NCBI GenBank assembly: GCA_045804265.1
Contig: JBJMNK010000127.1
Span: forward strand, 24,341 to 88,340
Source of the DNA: JABFXC01 sp045804265
GTDB lineage: Bacteria; Gemmatimonadota; Gemmatimonadetes; Gemmatimonadales; Gemmatimonadaceae
Direction: 5' to 3'
DNA: 64,000 nt
The translations under genes and the position numbers were made by a program. Positions 6,843-16,277 of the stretch are shown piece by piece; the stretch's first letter is position 1; each line of letters starts with the position of its first letter. The notes under the pieces are model-generated. The model was not told the origin of the DNA. It made no database searches and saw only the letters and a program-made list of their open reading frames with translations.

Positions 6843-8846
6843 ATGGCTCGCGCACGCAACCGGTCGCTGCTCTGGCGAATGCGCCATCGCGTCGAGCGAC
6901 GACTGCGCGCGCTCGTCGCGCTCATGCCGCGCCGGAGCGCCGAGCAGCATGTCGCGCTCGCCGAGGTGAAGGAGCGTCTCGAGTATTACCTGCGCGCGGT
7001 GTACGGCCGACCGATCCGGGTCGAGCCAGTCACCGTCGAGAAACCTCGGCGCCAGCAGCGCGAGGCAGGATGGCTCATGCGGAGGCGCATCGACGCGGTC
7101 TCCGACAGCGACGCGGACGTGATCCGTCTGCCCTCGCTGCTCGTCGCGCCGCCCGGTGAGGCGACGCCATTCGAGCGCTACCGCTGCATCGCGGTGCAGC
7201 ACGCCGAACGACTGGTGCGGTCGACCGTCGGCCACGCCGCAACGTTAGGCAGCGACCTCGAGCGCGACCTGTACCAGCTGGCCGAAGCGGTCGGTGTCGA
7301 CCACGAAATCGCCAAGACCCAGCCGGGGCTGCGGCAGGCGATGAACGCAGGGCGTCGCTCGGCGCTGCGCGACCGCGACGCGCACCCGAGGACGGAGCTC
7401 GAGCGGCGGGTCGAGCGGCTGGTCGCGATCGCGATGGCCGAGGCGGGGTCGTCGCCGCCTGCACCCGAGGTGGCGGTGCCGGTTGCCGGCGACGCCGGAC
7501 AATCGGCCGAATGGGCGCGGCGCACCGCCGCCGAACTGGCGCGACAGTCCCCGGCCGACGCGAGCCGTTACCGGCGGATCGCACCGTTAGGCATGTGGCG
7601 GACGGCCATCCTCGGCGGCGGCGCGGCAGGAAGTGTGGCGGCCGGCGCGGCGGAGCAGCGCACACAAGCGAGTGACGCCTCCCCCCTTCCGCCGCGCCCG
7701 CCTCGGAAGCGTCGCCCGCCGCGAGTCGGCGCGCCGGAGCAGATGGACACCGAGGAGGATCCGACCCGCAGCGATGGAGAAGAAGCGGCAACCAACAGCC
7801 CTAACGCGCGTCCTGTCAGCGACGCCCCGCCGTCCGATGCTGGTCCGACCGCGGCCGACAGCGAGTCTGGCGATGCGCCGCCCGACCCCGACGCGAAGGG
7901 CGATTCCGAGCGGGGCGGCTCGGCGCGGAAGACGCCGCCACCGCCGGGACGTGTCTATCGCTACCCGGAGTGGGATGCGTACGCGAAGACGTTCCACCCT
8001 GACGGCAGCATCGTGCGCGCGGCACCGCCGCCGGCGGCCGCCAGCGACTGGGCTCAGCGCGCCGCGAAGGAGCACGTGGTGCTCATCCGCCAGGTACGAG
8101 AGCGCTTCGGGCAGCTCCGCGCCCAGCGCCTGCGCCTTCGCCGCCAGCCTAACGGCGACGAGATTGACCTCGACGCCTGCGTCACCGCGTTCAGCGACCG
8201 CGCGGCCGGGCGCTCGCCCGACGACCGGCTGTACGCCACCGTTCGGGTGACCCGGCGCGAACTGGCGATCCTCCTCCTCGTGGACGCCAGCGCCTCGACC
8301 TCGGCGCGGATCGACGCCGCGCACCGGGTGATCGACGTCGAGCGGCTGTCGGCGCTGGTCGCGGCCGAGGCCTTCGACGCGTTAGGCGACGCCTACGCGA
8401 TCGCGGCCTTCTCGAGCAACGGTCGCGCCGACGTCCGGGTCGCCGAAGTCAAAGGGTTCGCCGAGCGGAACACGGCGTTGACGGGAATGCGGCTGTCGGC
8501 GCTCGAACCGGCGAACGCGACCCGGCTCGGCGCCGCGGTGCGGCATGCGACGGCGGAGCTGGCCGAGCGGCCGGAGAGCCACCGGCTGTTGCTCGTGCTG
8601 TCGGATGGCCGGCCCAACGACCAGGAGGGATACATCGACGAGGACTACGCGGTCGAGGACTCGCGCCGTGCGGTGGCCGAGGCGCGGCTGAGCGGGGTGA
8701 CCGCGTACTGCATCACGATCGATCCCGAGGAGCCGCAGGAGTACGTCGGGCGGATCTTCGGCGAGGGCGGCTATCGAGCGCTGGCCCAGACGGCGCATCT
8801 CCCGGAGGTGCTGCTCCAGGCGGTGCAGGGGCTGCTGCAGCGTTAG
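6843..8846 (+). CDS. VWA-domain protein, NorD/CbbO-like partner of the AAA+ ATPase
   Basis: This is a 667-residue protein. Its C-terminal von Willebrand factor A domain has an intact metal-ion-dependent adhesion site: DASAS (DxSxS), a conserved Thr in NATRLG, and SDGRPND. The N-terminal half is helical, and a long Pro/Arg/Asp-rich linker lies around residues 280-380. This organisation is typical of NorD/CbbO, which bridge the AAA+ ring to the client. The gene follows the ATPase after 24 bases. Its TAG stop is supplied by a CGTTAGGC octamer (8842). Being downstream of csoR suggests a copper- or respiration-linked client, but that is inference. Confidence 0.8.
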   Translation: MARARNRSLLWRMRHRVERRLRALVALMPRRSAEQHVALAEVKERLEYYLRAVYGRPIRVEPVTVEKPRRQQREAGWLMRRRIDAVSDSDADVIRLPSLLVAPPGEATPFERYRCIAVQHAERLVRSTVGHAATLGSDLERDLYQLAEAVGVDHEIAKTQPGLRQAMNAGRRSALRDRDAHPRTELERRVERLVAIAMAEAGSSPPAPEVAVPVAGDAGQSAEWARRTAAELARQSPADASRYRRIAPLGMWRTAILGGGAAGSVAAGAAEQRTQASDASPLPPRPPRKRRPPRVGAPEQMDTEEDPTRSDGEEAATNSPNARPVSDAPPSDAGPTAADSESGDAPPDPDAKGDSERGGSARKTPPPPGRVYRYPEWDAYAKTFHPDGSIVRAAPPPAAASDWAQRAAKEHVVLIRQVRERFGQLRAQRLRLRRQPNGDEIDLDACVTAFSDRAAGRSPDDRLYATVRVTRRELAILLLVDASASTSARIDAAHRVIDVERLSALVAAEAFDALGDAYAIAAFSSNGRADVRVAEVKGFAERNTALTGMRLSALEPANATRLGAAVRHATAELAERPESHRLLLVLSDGRPNDQEGYIDEDYAVEDSRRAVAEARLSGVTAYCITIDPEEPQEYVGRIFGEGGYRALAQTAHLPEVLLQAVQGLLQR

Positions 8847-8884
8847 GCCTCACGCACACGACGACAAAGGACAGCGACGACGAA

Positions 8885-8929
8885 GGACCCGAACGGCGAG
8901 AACCCGAACGGCGAGGACACGAACGGCAA
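8885..8929. repeat. Three tandem 15-bp repeats before the terminator
   Basis: Three consecutive 15-base units of the type GGACCCGAACGGCGA occupy 8885-8899, 8900-8914 and 8915-8929, differing at one to three positions. They lie between the NorD-like stop codon and the terminator hairpin and encode nothing I can support. Confidence 0.75.
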
Positions 8930-8960
8930 AGGGTGCGGCGACTTTCGTCGCCGCACCCTT
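8929..8960. terminator. Bidirectional intrinsic terminator between convergent operons
   Basis: A perfect 14-bp stem with a TTTC loop starts AAGGGTGCGGCGAC and is flanked by A-rich sequence on one side and a T-containing run on the other. It sits between the plus-strand copper/NorQD operon and the minus-strand barrel gene and could stop transcription both ways. Confidence 0.85.
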
Positions 8961-9001
8961 CCCTTCGCTGCCACTGCTAGTGCGTCAGTCGCGCTGCTTC
9001 A

Positions 9002-10468
9002 TCAGAAGGCGACGACGCCCTCGAACACGTAGCCACCGAACTTGCCGCCGTTCCGGATGTCGGTCGGGAGGAAGCCGTTGTACTTCTGGTTGACGTATTC
9101 GCCCTTGAGCAGGATCGCCGGGGTGATGAACCAGCCAGCACTCGCCTGCACACGGTTGACCGTCTCCTTCGGGTCGGTCGCGGCGAACTTGCCGTTCACC
9201 GTGTTGTACCGCGCGCCGACGAACAGCTGCTCGCCCGGCAGGAAGCGGTAGACCACGTCACCAGCCAGCTGGTTCCAGGTACGGTCGGCCACCTCGGTCG
9301 ACTTGCGACCCTTCGCCGTCTCGATGTTGCCGAAGAGCTCGAGGCCGCGGAACTTGACGAACGGGTTGATCACGGTCGAGGTGATCTTGTCGCTGAGCCC
9401 AGGCTGCACTTCGCCGGACCATGCATTCGTCGCTTCGCTGGACTGCGTGTTCTCCATCACGTCGAAGTAGCGCGAGCCGCCGCGATCGCCGCTGTAGAGC
9501 GTGTTGTTCGCCGAGTGCTTGGTCGTGTACAGCGAGCCGGTCAGGCGGACGCGGAGATCTTCGGAGACCTGCCGGTCGAAGCCCAGCTTGCCGAGGAAGC
9601 TCGGTGCGCGCTTCTGCGGCGCGGTGACCTGGCCGCGAACTTCGCCGCCGGTCACGCCGCCCATCGCCATCAGACCGCCAAGGCGGACGTACACTTCGCT
9701 GCCGATCTCGGTCGTGAAGGCGTCCATGATCAGGTTGCCGACGAACGGGTTGTACATCGCGTTGCCGTTGTCGGTGCGGCGGAAGTGCGAGTCGCCGTAG
9801 TTGATCTCGAAGTGACCGGCCTTCACCGTCACGAGCTGCATCAGGTTCTCGAGCGGCTCCCACTTGATCGGCGAGTCATCGATCAGGAGGTAACCATCCT
9901 TGACCCATGTCTCGTTGTGGTGGCGCGCCGAGAGGTAGCTGGTGAGCGCGACCCGGATGCCCTTGGCCAGCTGCGCGTTCATGTACAGGTTCGCGCTCTC
10001 GTTGTTGAAGCCATGGCCGATGCGGATCAGCTGGTTCTGGTCCACGTTGGCGACGAGGCGGGGCTGCGCGGTGTTCGAGTGATCGAGCCCCTGGAACTGC
10101 GAGGCGAATGCGGCGCCCCAGGCGAGGACGAAGCCGTTGTACTCGGTGCCGTCATACTTCGGCGACTCGAACACGTTGATGCCGCGCTGGTCGAGCGCGC
10201 GGATGTGCTGGATGGTGATCTTCTGCAGCGTCGCGTCGCGCGTCGCCGCGGCGGGGTTCATGTTCTGCGCCTTCGGGGCCGGCGCCGGCTCGGCCCTCGG
10301 TGATCCGGAATTAGCGGCCTGCCTAACGGTGGAGTCGGTGACGACCGACATCGCGACTGCGGTAACCGCAGGCCTAACGGTGGTGTCGCTTCCCGATTGT
10401 GCAATCACTGGCGTGGCGCTGGTCAGCACCGCGGCGGTCGTGATGGCGAGACGAGTGATGGTTCGCAT
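9002..10468 (-). CDS. Outer-membrane beta-barrel porin-like protein
   Basis: The true start is the ATG at 10468 (MRTITRL), which opens a clean signal peptide ending SATPVIAQ; the frame merely stays open further upstream. The mature 460-residue part is rich in alternating aromatic and polar residues, and the last residue is Phe (EGVVAF), the classical outer-membrane sorting signal. It resembles large porins of the phosphate-selective porin type, but the family cannot be fixed by eye. Residues about 25-80 form a non-barrel N-terminal segment. It lies 35 bases downstream of the YceI gene on the same strand, so the two probably form an operon. Confidence 0.7.
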   Translation of the reverse strand: MRTITRLAITTAAVLTSATPVIAQSGSDTTVRPAVTAVAMSVVTDSTVRQAANSGSPRAEPAPAPKAQNMNPAAATRDATLQKITIQHIRALDQRGINVFESPKYDGTEYNGFVLAWGAAFASQFQGLDHSNTAQPRLVANVDQNQLIRIGHGFNNESANLYMNAQLAKGIRVALTSYLSARHHNETWVKDGYLLIDDSPIKWEPLENLMQLVTVKAGHFEINYGDSHFRRTDNGNAMYNPFVGNLIMDAFTTEIGSEVYVRLGGLMAMGGVTGGEVRGQVTAPQKRAPSFLGKLGFDRQVSEDLRVRLTGSLYTTKHSANNTLYSGDRGGSRYFDVMENTQSSEATNAWSGEVQPGLSDKITSTVINPFVKFRGLELFGNIETAKGRKSTEVADRTWNQLAGDVVYRFLPGEQLFVGARYNTVNGKFAATDPKETVNRVQASAGWFITPAILLKGEYVNQKYNGFLPTDIRNGGKFGGYVFEGVVAF

Positions 10469-10503
10469 AAAACGTGTGCTCCGGTGGGGGTCAGGGAGGG
10501 CGA

Positions 10504-11097
10504 TTACTTGAGGAGGAGGTCGAAGTTGACCTTCACGTTCGGATTGACCTTCATCGCGCCCATCATCAGCGACGGCGCCTTGAGGTTGTAGTCCGTCATC
10601 AGGATCGGGTACACACCGGTGACGTGCAGCGCGCCATCGGCGCCGGCGTTGCCGATCGCGTCGAAGGTGACCTGCTTCTCGACGCCGCCGAGCTGCAGCG
10701 TTCCCGTCAGGCGGCCGGTGACCTTGTCGCCGGCGGCGAAGGTCTCGTAGCTGAGCATCTTGAACTCGATGAGCGGATTCGCCTCGGCCTTGAGCGCCTT
10801 GCGCATATGCTCGTTCATCGTGCCGTTCGCGCAGTCGAGGTTCTCGGGACGGATCTTGACGTCGAGACTGAGGACTGCCTTCTGTCCGGCCAGGATCTCC
10901 TTGACCGTCTCGGGGGTCGTCGTCTCGGCGCTGGCATCGACGACCGTCGCCTGGCAGGTGAAGTCGCGAACGGTGGAAGTTCCGGTCACCCAGAGACGGC
11001 TGGAGGGCTGCAGCGTCGCGATGTGTCCCGGCAGCGTCCACGCAACGATCGCGGGCACGAGGGCGACAGCGAATAGAGTCAGAGTGGTGCGCTTCAT
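10504..11097 (-). CDS. YceI-family periplasmic lipid-binding protein
   Basis: This 197-residue protein has a signal peptide (MKRTTLTLFAVALVPAIVAW). The YceI lipocalin-like pattern follows: WVTGTSTVRDFTC near the start, then VSLDVKIRPENLDCANGTMNEHM and a final PNVKVNFDLLLK. YceI proteins bind isoprenoid-type amphiphiles in the periplasm and are often linked to respiratory quinones or stress. The ribosome site is strong (AGGAGAAAGG just before the ATG at 11097). The barrel gene follows directly, suggesting joint expression. The upstream 224 bases hold no gene; a promoter is expected there but I see no convincing -35/-10 pair. Confidence 0.8.
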   Translation of the reverse strand: MKRTTLTLFAVALVPAIVAWTLPGHIATLQPSSRLWVTGTSTVRDFTCQATVVDASAETTTPETVKEILAGQKAVLSLDVKIRPENLDCANGTMNEHMRKALKAEANPLIEFKMLSYETFAAGDKVTGRLTGTLQLGGVEKQVTFDAIGNAGADGALHVTGVYPILMTDYNLKAPSLMMGAMKVNPNVKVNFDLLLK

Positions 11098-11321
11098 ATC
11101 CTTTCTCCTGAGGAAGCCGGGACAGCGCGGGTGCGCCATCCACGAAGGAATGTTGTTCTTCACGGTTGGCGCCTCAGTCGGAGTAAGCCGGAAGTTTCTC
11201 CGAGGAAGGAGGACAGAGACGTCGTCGCTCCGCCGACGTTCCTCTGAGGGAATACCCGACAAGGGCGAGAGGCCAGGTACCGTTAGGCAGGCGAACGAGG
11301 TGCGGCGGGTACTTTCGGCGC

Positions 11322-12152
11322 TCACGGCAGCGCCTCGAGGGTGAGCAGCGCGGTGCCCGCGACCGGGATCGTGCTCTCGATGCGGACGGGAAGGCGACGC
11401 TCGTCGTCGGTGAGATTGATCCGGATGACGCCGTCGCCGCGGTAGTGCGCGGGGTCGTGCACGCGCATCTCGACGAGCACGGTGGCAAACGTCCCGGCGC
11501 CGACGGTGATGTTCTCGCGGCGGAGTACGCGAACGACGGTCGGATTGCGTGCCGCGTCGAAGTGGCGGTCGAACTGGTACGTGGAGTCCGTCGCGAGCGG
11601 GACCGTGCGCAGCAGGTAGATGAACGACAGCTCGTCGAGCGGCGCGGCGGTGATCGCGTCGCCGCTGGTGCCATCGGCCGCGGTCCAGCGCTTCTCCTCT
11701 GGGAAGAGCGCGACATCCTCGTCGTGGCTCGAGAGCGGGTGACGCTCGCGCTTCACGAAGCGGAGCGATGCCATCCGCCGCGGATCGAGCCACGATTCGG
11801 TGGTGTCGGAGACCTTCACCGGGCCCAGTCGCGCCTTGAAGCCGAAGTGCAGCACCCAGGTCTCGGTTCCGCGCACCGTATCCGGGCCGTCGACCCACAT
11901 CGCGCCGTGACCGCGAAGGCCCACCGCCGAGAGCTTCACCGCGTACCGCAGCCGCTCGCCGGGCGCGAACGGCCGCTGCACGGTGGCGACCGCGGGCGCG
12001 ATGATCGCCGGCTGTACCTGCGCCGCGAGCGCAGGGCGCGACTGCGCGCCCAGTGCCGGGATGCCTAACGCGACCAGCGGCGCCATCGCGCCGGCTGCGC
12101 GCATCACGACTCCCGTGAAGTCCAGCGGGCGGTGCTTCGTCGAAGATCTCAT
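11322..12152 (-). CDS. Secreted DUF3108-like protein
   Basis: This is a 276-residue protein with a hydrophobic signal region followed by PFAPGERLRYAVKLSAVGL. That opening is typical of DUF3108 proteins, which are periplasmic beta-rich proteins of unknown function. The alternating strands continue to RRLPVRIESTIPVAG at the C-terminus. The first ATG (12152) puts 16 residues before the hydrophobic core. An internal ATG at 12104 (MRAAGAMAPLV) gives a more standard signal peptide and may be the real start. It reads away from the membrane-protein gene at 12273-13268 with about 120 bases between them. Confidence 0.65.
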   Translation of the reverse strand: MRSSTKHRPLDFTGVVMRAAGAMAPLVALGIPALGAQSRPALAAQVQPAIIAPAVATVQRPFAPGERLRYAVKLSAVGLRGHGAMWVDGPDTVRGTETWVLHFGFKARLGPVKVSDTTESWLDPRRMASLRFVKRERHPLSSHDEDVALFPEEKRWTAADGTSGDAITAAPLDELSFIYLLRTVPLATDSTYQFDRHFDAARNPTVVRVLRRENITVGAGTFATVLVEMRVHDPAHYRGDGVIRINLTDDERRLPVRIESTIPVAGTALLTLEALP

Positions 12153-12272
12153 CGTGCGTCCGGGGCTCGAGTGTCCTGCTCAGCCGGACGTTACGCCGCC
12201 ACCGGTACGCCTTCCGTCAGCGCGTGCCTGAAATGTTCGACTGCTTACCCTACGCGGCCTTCAGCGAATCCC

Positions 12273-13268
12273 CTACACGTCGCGCCTTCGCTCGGCGCGG
12301 TCGCGGATCCCGAGGAGCATGCGCCTCTCCATGATGAAGTGCGCGGGCTCGAAGACGAGCAGGCTCACCGGCCCGAGCACGACGCCACGGAGATCCGGCG
12401 TCCCCGCGCCGCGGGTACGGATGTGCACCCGCGATGTATGCTCGTCGACCGGGACGACGACGAACGCTCCCCACTTGTCGAGCACCAGCGCCCGACCGCG
12501 CTGCAGCTCGAGCACGTGCCATCCGACCGCCGAGCCGAGGCGTCCGCCGAGATAGTCCGGCTGCACCGCGCGAACGAGATCGCCGACTCGGCGATCCTGC
12601 CACTCGGGGTGAATGCGATCGGCGTTGTGGATGTCGTCGCCGATGAGGCGCTCGAGACGATCGTAGCTGTAGAAGCCAGCGCGATCCTGGCCGATCTGCG
12701 CGAGCCAGGGCCAGACAGAGTCTGCCGGCGCGTCGATGGTTATCGCGTGGTCGAGCCGGTAGTGCGCGTCATAAACCAGCTCGTCGCCGGGAAGCTGCAT
12801 CGCCCGCTCGTCATCGCTCACGCCCCAGCGCGTATGCCAGGGACGGAGGACGATCATGCCGCAGACATACGCGAGGAAAGCCCAGGCCACCGTGTTGCCG
12901 GCGAGCGCGCGCAGGCGGCGGCTGCCGCCGTTAGGCGCGGTCGCCAGGCCGGCCGGGCTCTCGGCGACCAAGGTCGCGAGAATGAGGAGGACGACGTCGA
13001 TCAGCAGCCCGGCGAGGAGCGCCAGGGCGCCGAACGACGCGAGCAGCGCGACAGAGCTGACGCCGGCGAAGAAGGCGATCGGCTGCCACGCCGATCGCAG
13101 CCCCCGGACGCCGGCCAGTCCCAGCCCCGCCGCGACGAACCCCGCTTCGGCAACGAGCCAGAGTGGAAGCGCCGCCCATGTCGGGCCGATGGTCGTCGCC
13201 CAGATCCCGGCGGCAGAGTGCGCGAGTCCGTGCACGATCAGGATGACAGCGAGAATCGAGCGGCGCAT
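12273..13268 (-). CDS. Membrane protein with C-terminal SRPBCC-like domain
   Basis: The first half of this 331-residue protein holds about four or five hydrophobic segments (residues about 5-140). The second half starts with DHAITIDAPADSVWPWLAQIGQDRAGFYSYD, a pattern seen in SRPBCC (START-like) ligand-binding domains where the barrel opens with xIxAPxxxVW. The ligand and role are unknown. The start is the ATG at 13268 (MRRSILAVIL). It is transcribed divergently from the universal stress protein gene at 13453, so the 184-base gap should hold promoters for both. Confidence 0.65.
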   Translation of the reverse strand: MRRSILAVILIVHGLAHSAAGIWATTIGPTWAALPLWLVAEAGFVAAGLGLAGVRGLRSAWQPIAFFAGVSSVALLASFGALALLAGLLIDVVLLILATLVAESPAGLATAPNGGSRRLRALAGNTVAWAFLAYVCGMIVLRPWHTRWGVSDDERAMQLPGDELVYDAHYRLDHAITIDAPADSVWPWLAQIGQDRAGFYSYDRLERLIGDDIHNADRIHPEWQDRRVGDLVRAVQPDYLGGRLGSAVGWHVLELQRGRALVLDKWGAFVVVPVDEHTSRVHIRTRGAGTPDLRGVVLGPVSLLVFEPAHFIMERRMLLGIRDRAERRRDV

Positions 13269-13452
13269 GTGCCGGTCCGGTGTGGGAACGACAGGAAAGT
13301 GCGATGCCCGCTCGCGCGGCGCAGTCCGCGCTTCCCGGTCTGCACGTAGGCAAGTCCCTCACGAACTCCGGGGCTCCTGCCCGACAGACGGCGCGATCCG
13401 GCGGTGCCAACGTGGGGGAGCATCGATCGCACAACATCACCGTGAGGCACAC

Positions 13453-14421
13453 ATGCCGACGATCACTCTGACCGCATGCTCGATCATCCCCACCGCGCCG
13501 CGCCGCCGTCTCGAAGGACCGGTCATCCTCGCCACTGATGGCAAGGCGCAGTCGTCAGGCGCGTTCGCGGCCGCGGTCGCGATCGCCGCCGGCGGCACGC
13601 GTCGCAACGACCACGCGCAGACACTGCAGGTGCATGTCGTCACCGTCTGCGACGCGTTGCCGATCGTCGCGCCCGAGATCGCGCCGGTGCTCCCCCATGA
13701 ATTCCTCGAGGGCCGGCGCGAGGACATGCTCACCGCCGCGCTCGAGCAGGTGCGCTACAACGTCGCCGATACGTCGGGGTGGCGCGTGGACGCGATGTCC
13801 GGTCCGCCCGCGGCAACGATCGCGGACACGGCTGAAGAAGCCGAGGCGTCGCTGATCGTGATGGGATTGGGGAAGCACGATCTCTACGAGCGCGTGTTCG
13901 GGACAGAGACAGCGCTGAAGGTCATGCGGCAATCGCGCCTGCCGGTGCTCGCGGTTCCGCAGAACTGGATCGGGATTCCGCGGCATCTGCTGATCGCGGT
14001 GGACTTCGGCGCGGCGAGCCTGCGCGCGGCGCGGACCGCGATGCGCATTGCAGCTCCGGGTGCGAGCGTCTGCTTCGCGCACGTCGCCCCCGATCTTGGC
14101 CTGCCGCTCGGTACCGAGGATGATCTCTCGTCGATCTATCGCGCGAACCTGAGCGAGGAGTTCGACCGGTTCATCACCGCGACCGGGGTGCCTGACGATG
14201 TGGCGGTCACGCGCACCGCGCTCTACGGAGATCCGCCACGGGCGCTGCTCGACTTCGCGCGGGCCGAAGGGATCGACATGATCGTGGCCGGGACGCACGG
14301 GCTCAACGCGCTGGCCCAGCTCTTCGGCAGCGTCGCGAGCAAGCTGGTACGGGGAGCGCAGTGCGCGGTGCTGGTGGCATCGGCGCATCGGGAGGCGGAG
14401 GACGAAGCAGCCGGCGAATGA
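13453..14421 (+). CDS. Tandem universal stress protein (Usp) 1
   Basis: This 322-residue protein has two Usp domains (about residues 20-170 and 175-315). The second carries GTHGLNALAQLFGSVASK, fitting the GxxGx9G(S/T) ATP-binding loop; the first has GLGKHDLYERVFGTET. Usp proteins bind ATP and help cells survive stasis, hypoxia or nitric oxide. It is one of three double-Usp genes in this island (also 17273 and 19619). The start MPTITL has GAGG shortly upstream; the frame is open further upstream but without coding character. Its end overlaps the histidine-kinase start by ATGA, so the stress protein and sensor are translationally coupled. Confidence 0.88.
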   Translation: MPTITLTACSIIPTAPRRRLEGPVILATDGKAQSSGAFAAAVAIAAGGTRRNDHAQTLQVHVVTVCDALPIVAPEIAPVLPHEFLEGRREDMLTAALEQVRYNVADTSGWRVDAMSGPPAATIADTAEEAEASLIVMGLGKHDLYERVFGTETALKVMRQSRLPVLAVPQNWIGIPRHLLIAVDFGAASLRAARTAMRIAAPGASVCFAHVAPDLGLPLGTEDDLSSIYRANLSEEFDRFITATGVPDDVAVTRTALYGDPPRALLDFARAEGIDMIVAGTHGLNALAQLFGSVASKLVRGAQCAVLVASAHREAEDEAAGE

Positions 14422-16097
14422 CAGCCGCACCGCCAGCGGCACCGACGCGCCGCTGGCGGTATATTCGCCGCATGGCGAACACGGTCGGGCATGATGCCGA
14501 TGCCAGCGCGATCGAGGCGCGGTTCGAGGGAATCCTCGCGATAGCGGCAGACGCGATCATAACGATCGACGAATCGCAGCGGGTCGTCCACTTCAACCGT
14601 GGCGCCGAACGGATCTTCGGCTACTCCGCGGCGGAGATGATCGGCCAATCGCTGAACATCCTGATCCCGGAACGGTTCCGCGCCGAGCATCCGCGACACG
14701 TCGCCCAATTCGCCGCCGGCACGGAGACGGCGCGGCTGATGGGACACCGGCGTGCGGTCGCGGCGCTGCGCAAGGATGGGAGCGAGTTTCCCGCCGAAGC
14801 GTCGATCTCCAAGCTCGGGCTGCCGGGAAGCCAGCTGCTGACCGTGATGCTGCGCGACGCGACCGAGCGGCGACAGCTCGAGCGCAACCAGCAGATGCTG
14901 GCCCAGGCGGGCGCGGTGCTCTCGCTCTCGCTCGATTACGAGGCGACGCTGCAGTCGGTGGTCGAGCTTCCCGTACCGGTCCTCGCCGACTGCTGCATCC
15001 TCGATGTCGCCGAGCAGGAGCGGAATGCGACTCGCCGAATCCGGCGCATCGTCAGCGGTCACACCGACCCGCGCATCGCGCAGCTCCTGCAGACGCTCGC
15101 CGTGAACAATGCACCGACGTGGGAGACGCCCTCGCGCGTCGTCGACGTGCTGCGCGGCGGCGGGACGTACATGGAAGCCGACACACACACCGATCCGCAG
15201 TCGCTCGCGCTCCCGCTCGCGCGCGAGCTGCGTGCGACATCGCTGATGGTCGTCCCGCTCGTCGCGCGCGAGCACGTGGTGGGGGCGATGACGTTCATCT
15301 CGACCAGTACCGCGCGACGCTACGGCGAAGGCGATCTCGACCTCGCGCGCGAGATCGCGGTCCGCGCCGCGTTCGCACTCGACAATGCCTCGCTCTATCA
15401 CAGCGCGCAGCGGGCAAACCGTGCCCGCGACGAAGTGTTAGGCGTCGTGTCGCACGACCTGCGGAATCCGCTCAGCGCGATCTCGATGTGCACGCGAGTC
15501 CTCCTCGAGAATCCACCCGAGGGGGAGCAGGAACGGCGCGAGCTGCTGTCGACGATCGACGAGTCGGTGCAGTGGATGCAGCGGATGATCCGCGACCTGC
15601 TCGACGTCTCGAACATCGAAGCCGGCGTGCTGTCGATGGAGCGCGGCATCGAGGATGTGGCACCGCTGATCGAGAGCGCGGTGCAGGCACTCGCGACCCA
15701 GGCCGCCGAGCGCTCGATCTCACTCTATGAGGACGTGCCGCCCGACGTGCCGAGCGTGAACGTGGATGCGGAACGAGTTCTCCAGGTGCTCACCAACCTG
15801 ATCGCGAACGCCGTGAAGTTCACCGAGCCGGGTGGCCGCGTCACCGTGAGCGCGGAGCGGCGCGCCGGCGAAGTGCTGATCTCGGTCTCCGACACGGGAC
15901 CGGGGATCCCGGCCGACCACCTGCCGCACATCTTCGACCGATACTGGCACGCACGGCGGACGGCGCGGACGCGGGGCTCGGGGCTCGGCCTCGCGATCGT
16001 GAAGGGAATCGTCGACGCGCACGGCGGCCGGGTGTCAGTGGCGAGTGAGCTCGGACGCGGCAGCACCTTCTCGTTCACCCTCCCGATCTCCGACTGA
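14418..16097 (+). CDS. Soluble PAS-GAF sensor histidine kinase
   Basis: The 559-residue product has a PAS domain (about residues 25-145, FNRGAERIFGYSAAEMIGQ), a GAF-like domain (about 160-325), a HisKA box VVSHDLRNPLS with phosphoacceptor His346, and a HATPase domain with NLIANAVKF, DTGPGIP and RGSGLGLAIV. There are no membrane segments, so the signal is cytoplasmic, for example oxygen, redox or a ligand bound by PAS or GAF. No haem-ligand can be assigned by eye. The start at 14418 overlaps the Usp stop and has GGAGGACG upstream; ATG 14472 is an alternative. The LuxR-type regulator at 16278 is the likely partner. Confidence 0.88.
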   Translation: MTAAPPAAPTRRWRYIRRMANTVGHDADASAIEARFEGILAIAADAIITIDESQRVVHFNRGAERIFGYSAAEMIGQSLNILIPERFRAEHPRHVAQFAAGTETARLMGHRRAVAALRKDGSEFPAEASISKLGLPGSQLLTVMLRDATERRQLERNQQMLAQAGAVLSLSLDYEATLQSVVELPVPVLADCCILDVAEQERNATRRIRRIVSGHTDPRIAQLLQTLAVNNAPTWETPSRVVDVLRGGGTYMEADTHTDPQSLALPLARELRATSLMVVPLVAREHVVGAMTFISTSTARRYGEGDLDLAREIAVRAAFALDNASLYHSAQRANRARDEVLGVVSHDLRNPLSAISMCTRVLLENPPEGEQERRELLSTIDESVQWMQRMIRDLLDVSNIEAGVLSMERGIEDVAPLIESAVQALATQAAERSISLYEDVPPDVPSVNVDAERVLQVLTNLIANAVKFTEPGGRVTVSAERRAGEVLISVSDTGPGIPADHLPHIFDRYWHARRTARTRGSGLGLAIVKGIVDAHGGRVSVASELGRGSTFSFTLPISD

Positions 16098-16277
16098 CGG
16101 GCGATTCGCCCGCTGATCAGTGATGTCCACCGGTTGATGTCAGTGATTTCCGCACAACGGTTCCGATGAATCGCTGATGGAGCGGCGTCGTCTGCCGCCG
16201 CAGATTCGACTGTGACACGATCCGCAAACAGCATTCACTCGAGACGGATCGCGTGGCACTCTGGCGAACGGGATCAC

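Noticed and set aside
6033..7235. 400-codon minus-strand open frame opposite the AAA+ gene
   Set aside because: Composition is Arg/Asp/His-rich shadow sequence and the plus strand has a well-recognised ATPase.
10469..11143. Upstream extension of the barrel gene to 713 codons
   Set aside because: The region holds the YceI gene in another frame; a signal peptide begins at ATG 10468.
14223..15401. 392-codon minus-strand frame opposite the PAS-GAF kinase
   Set aside because: Shadow frame; no motifs.
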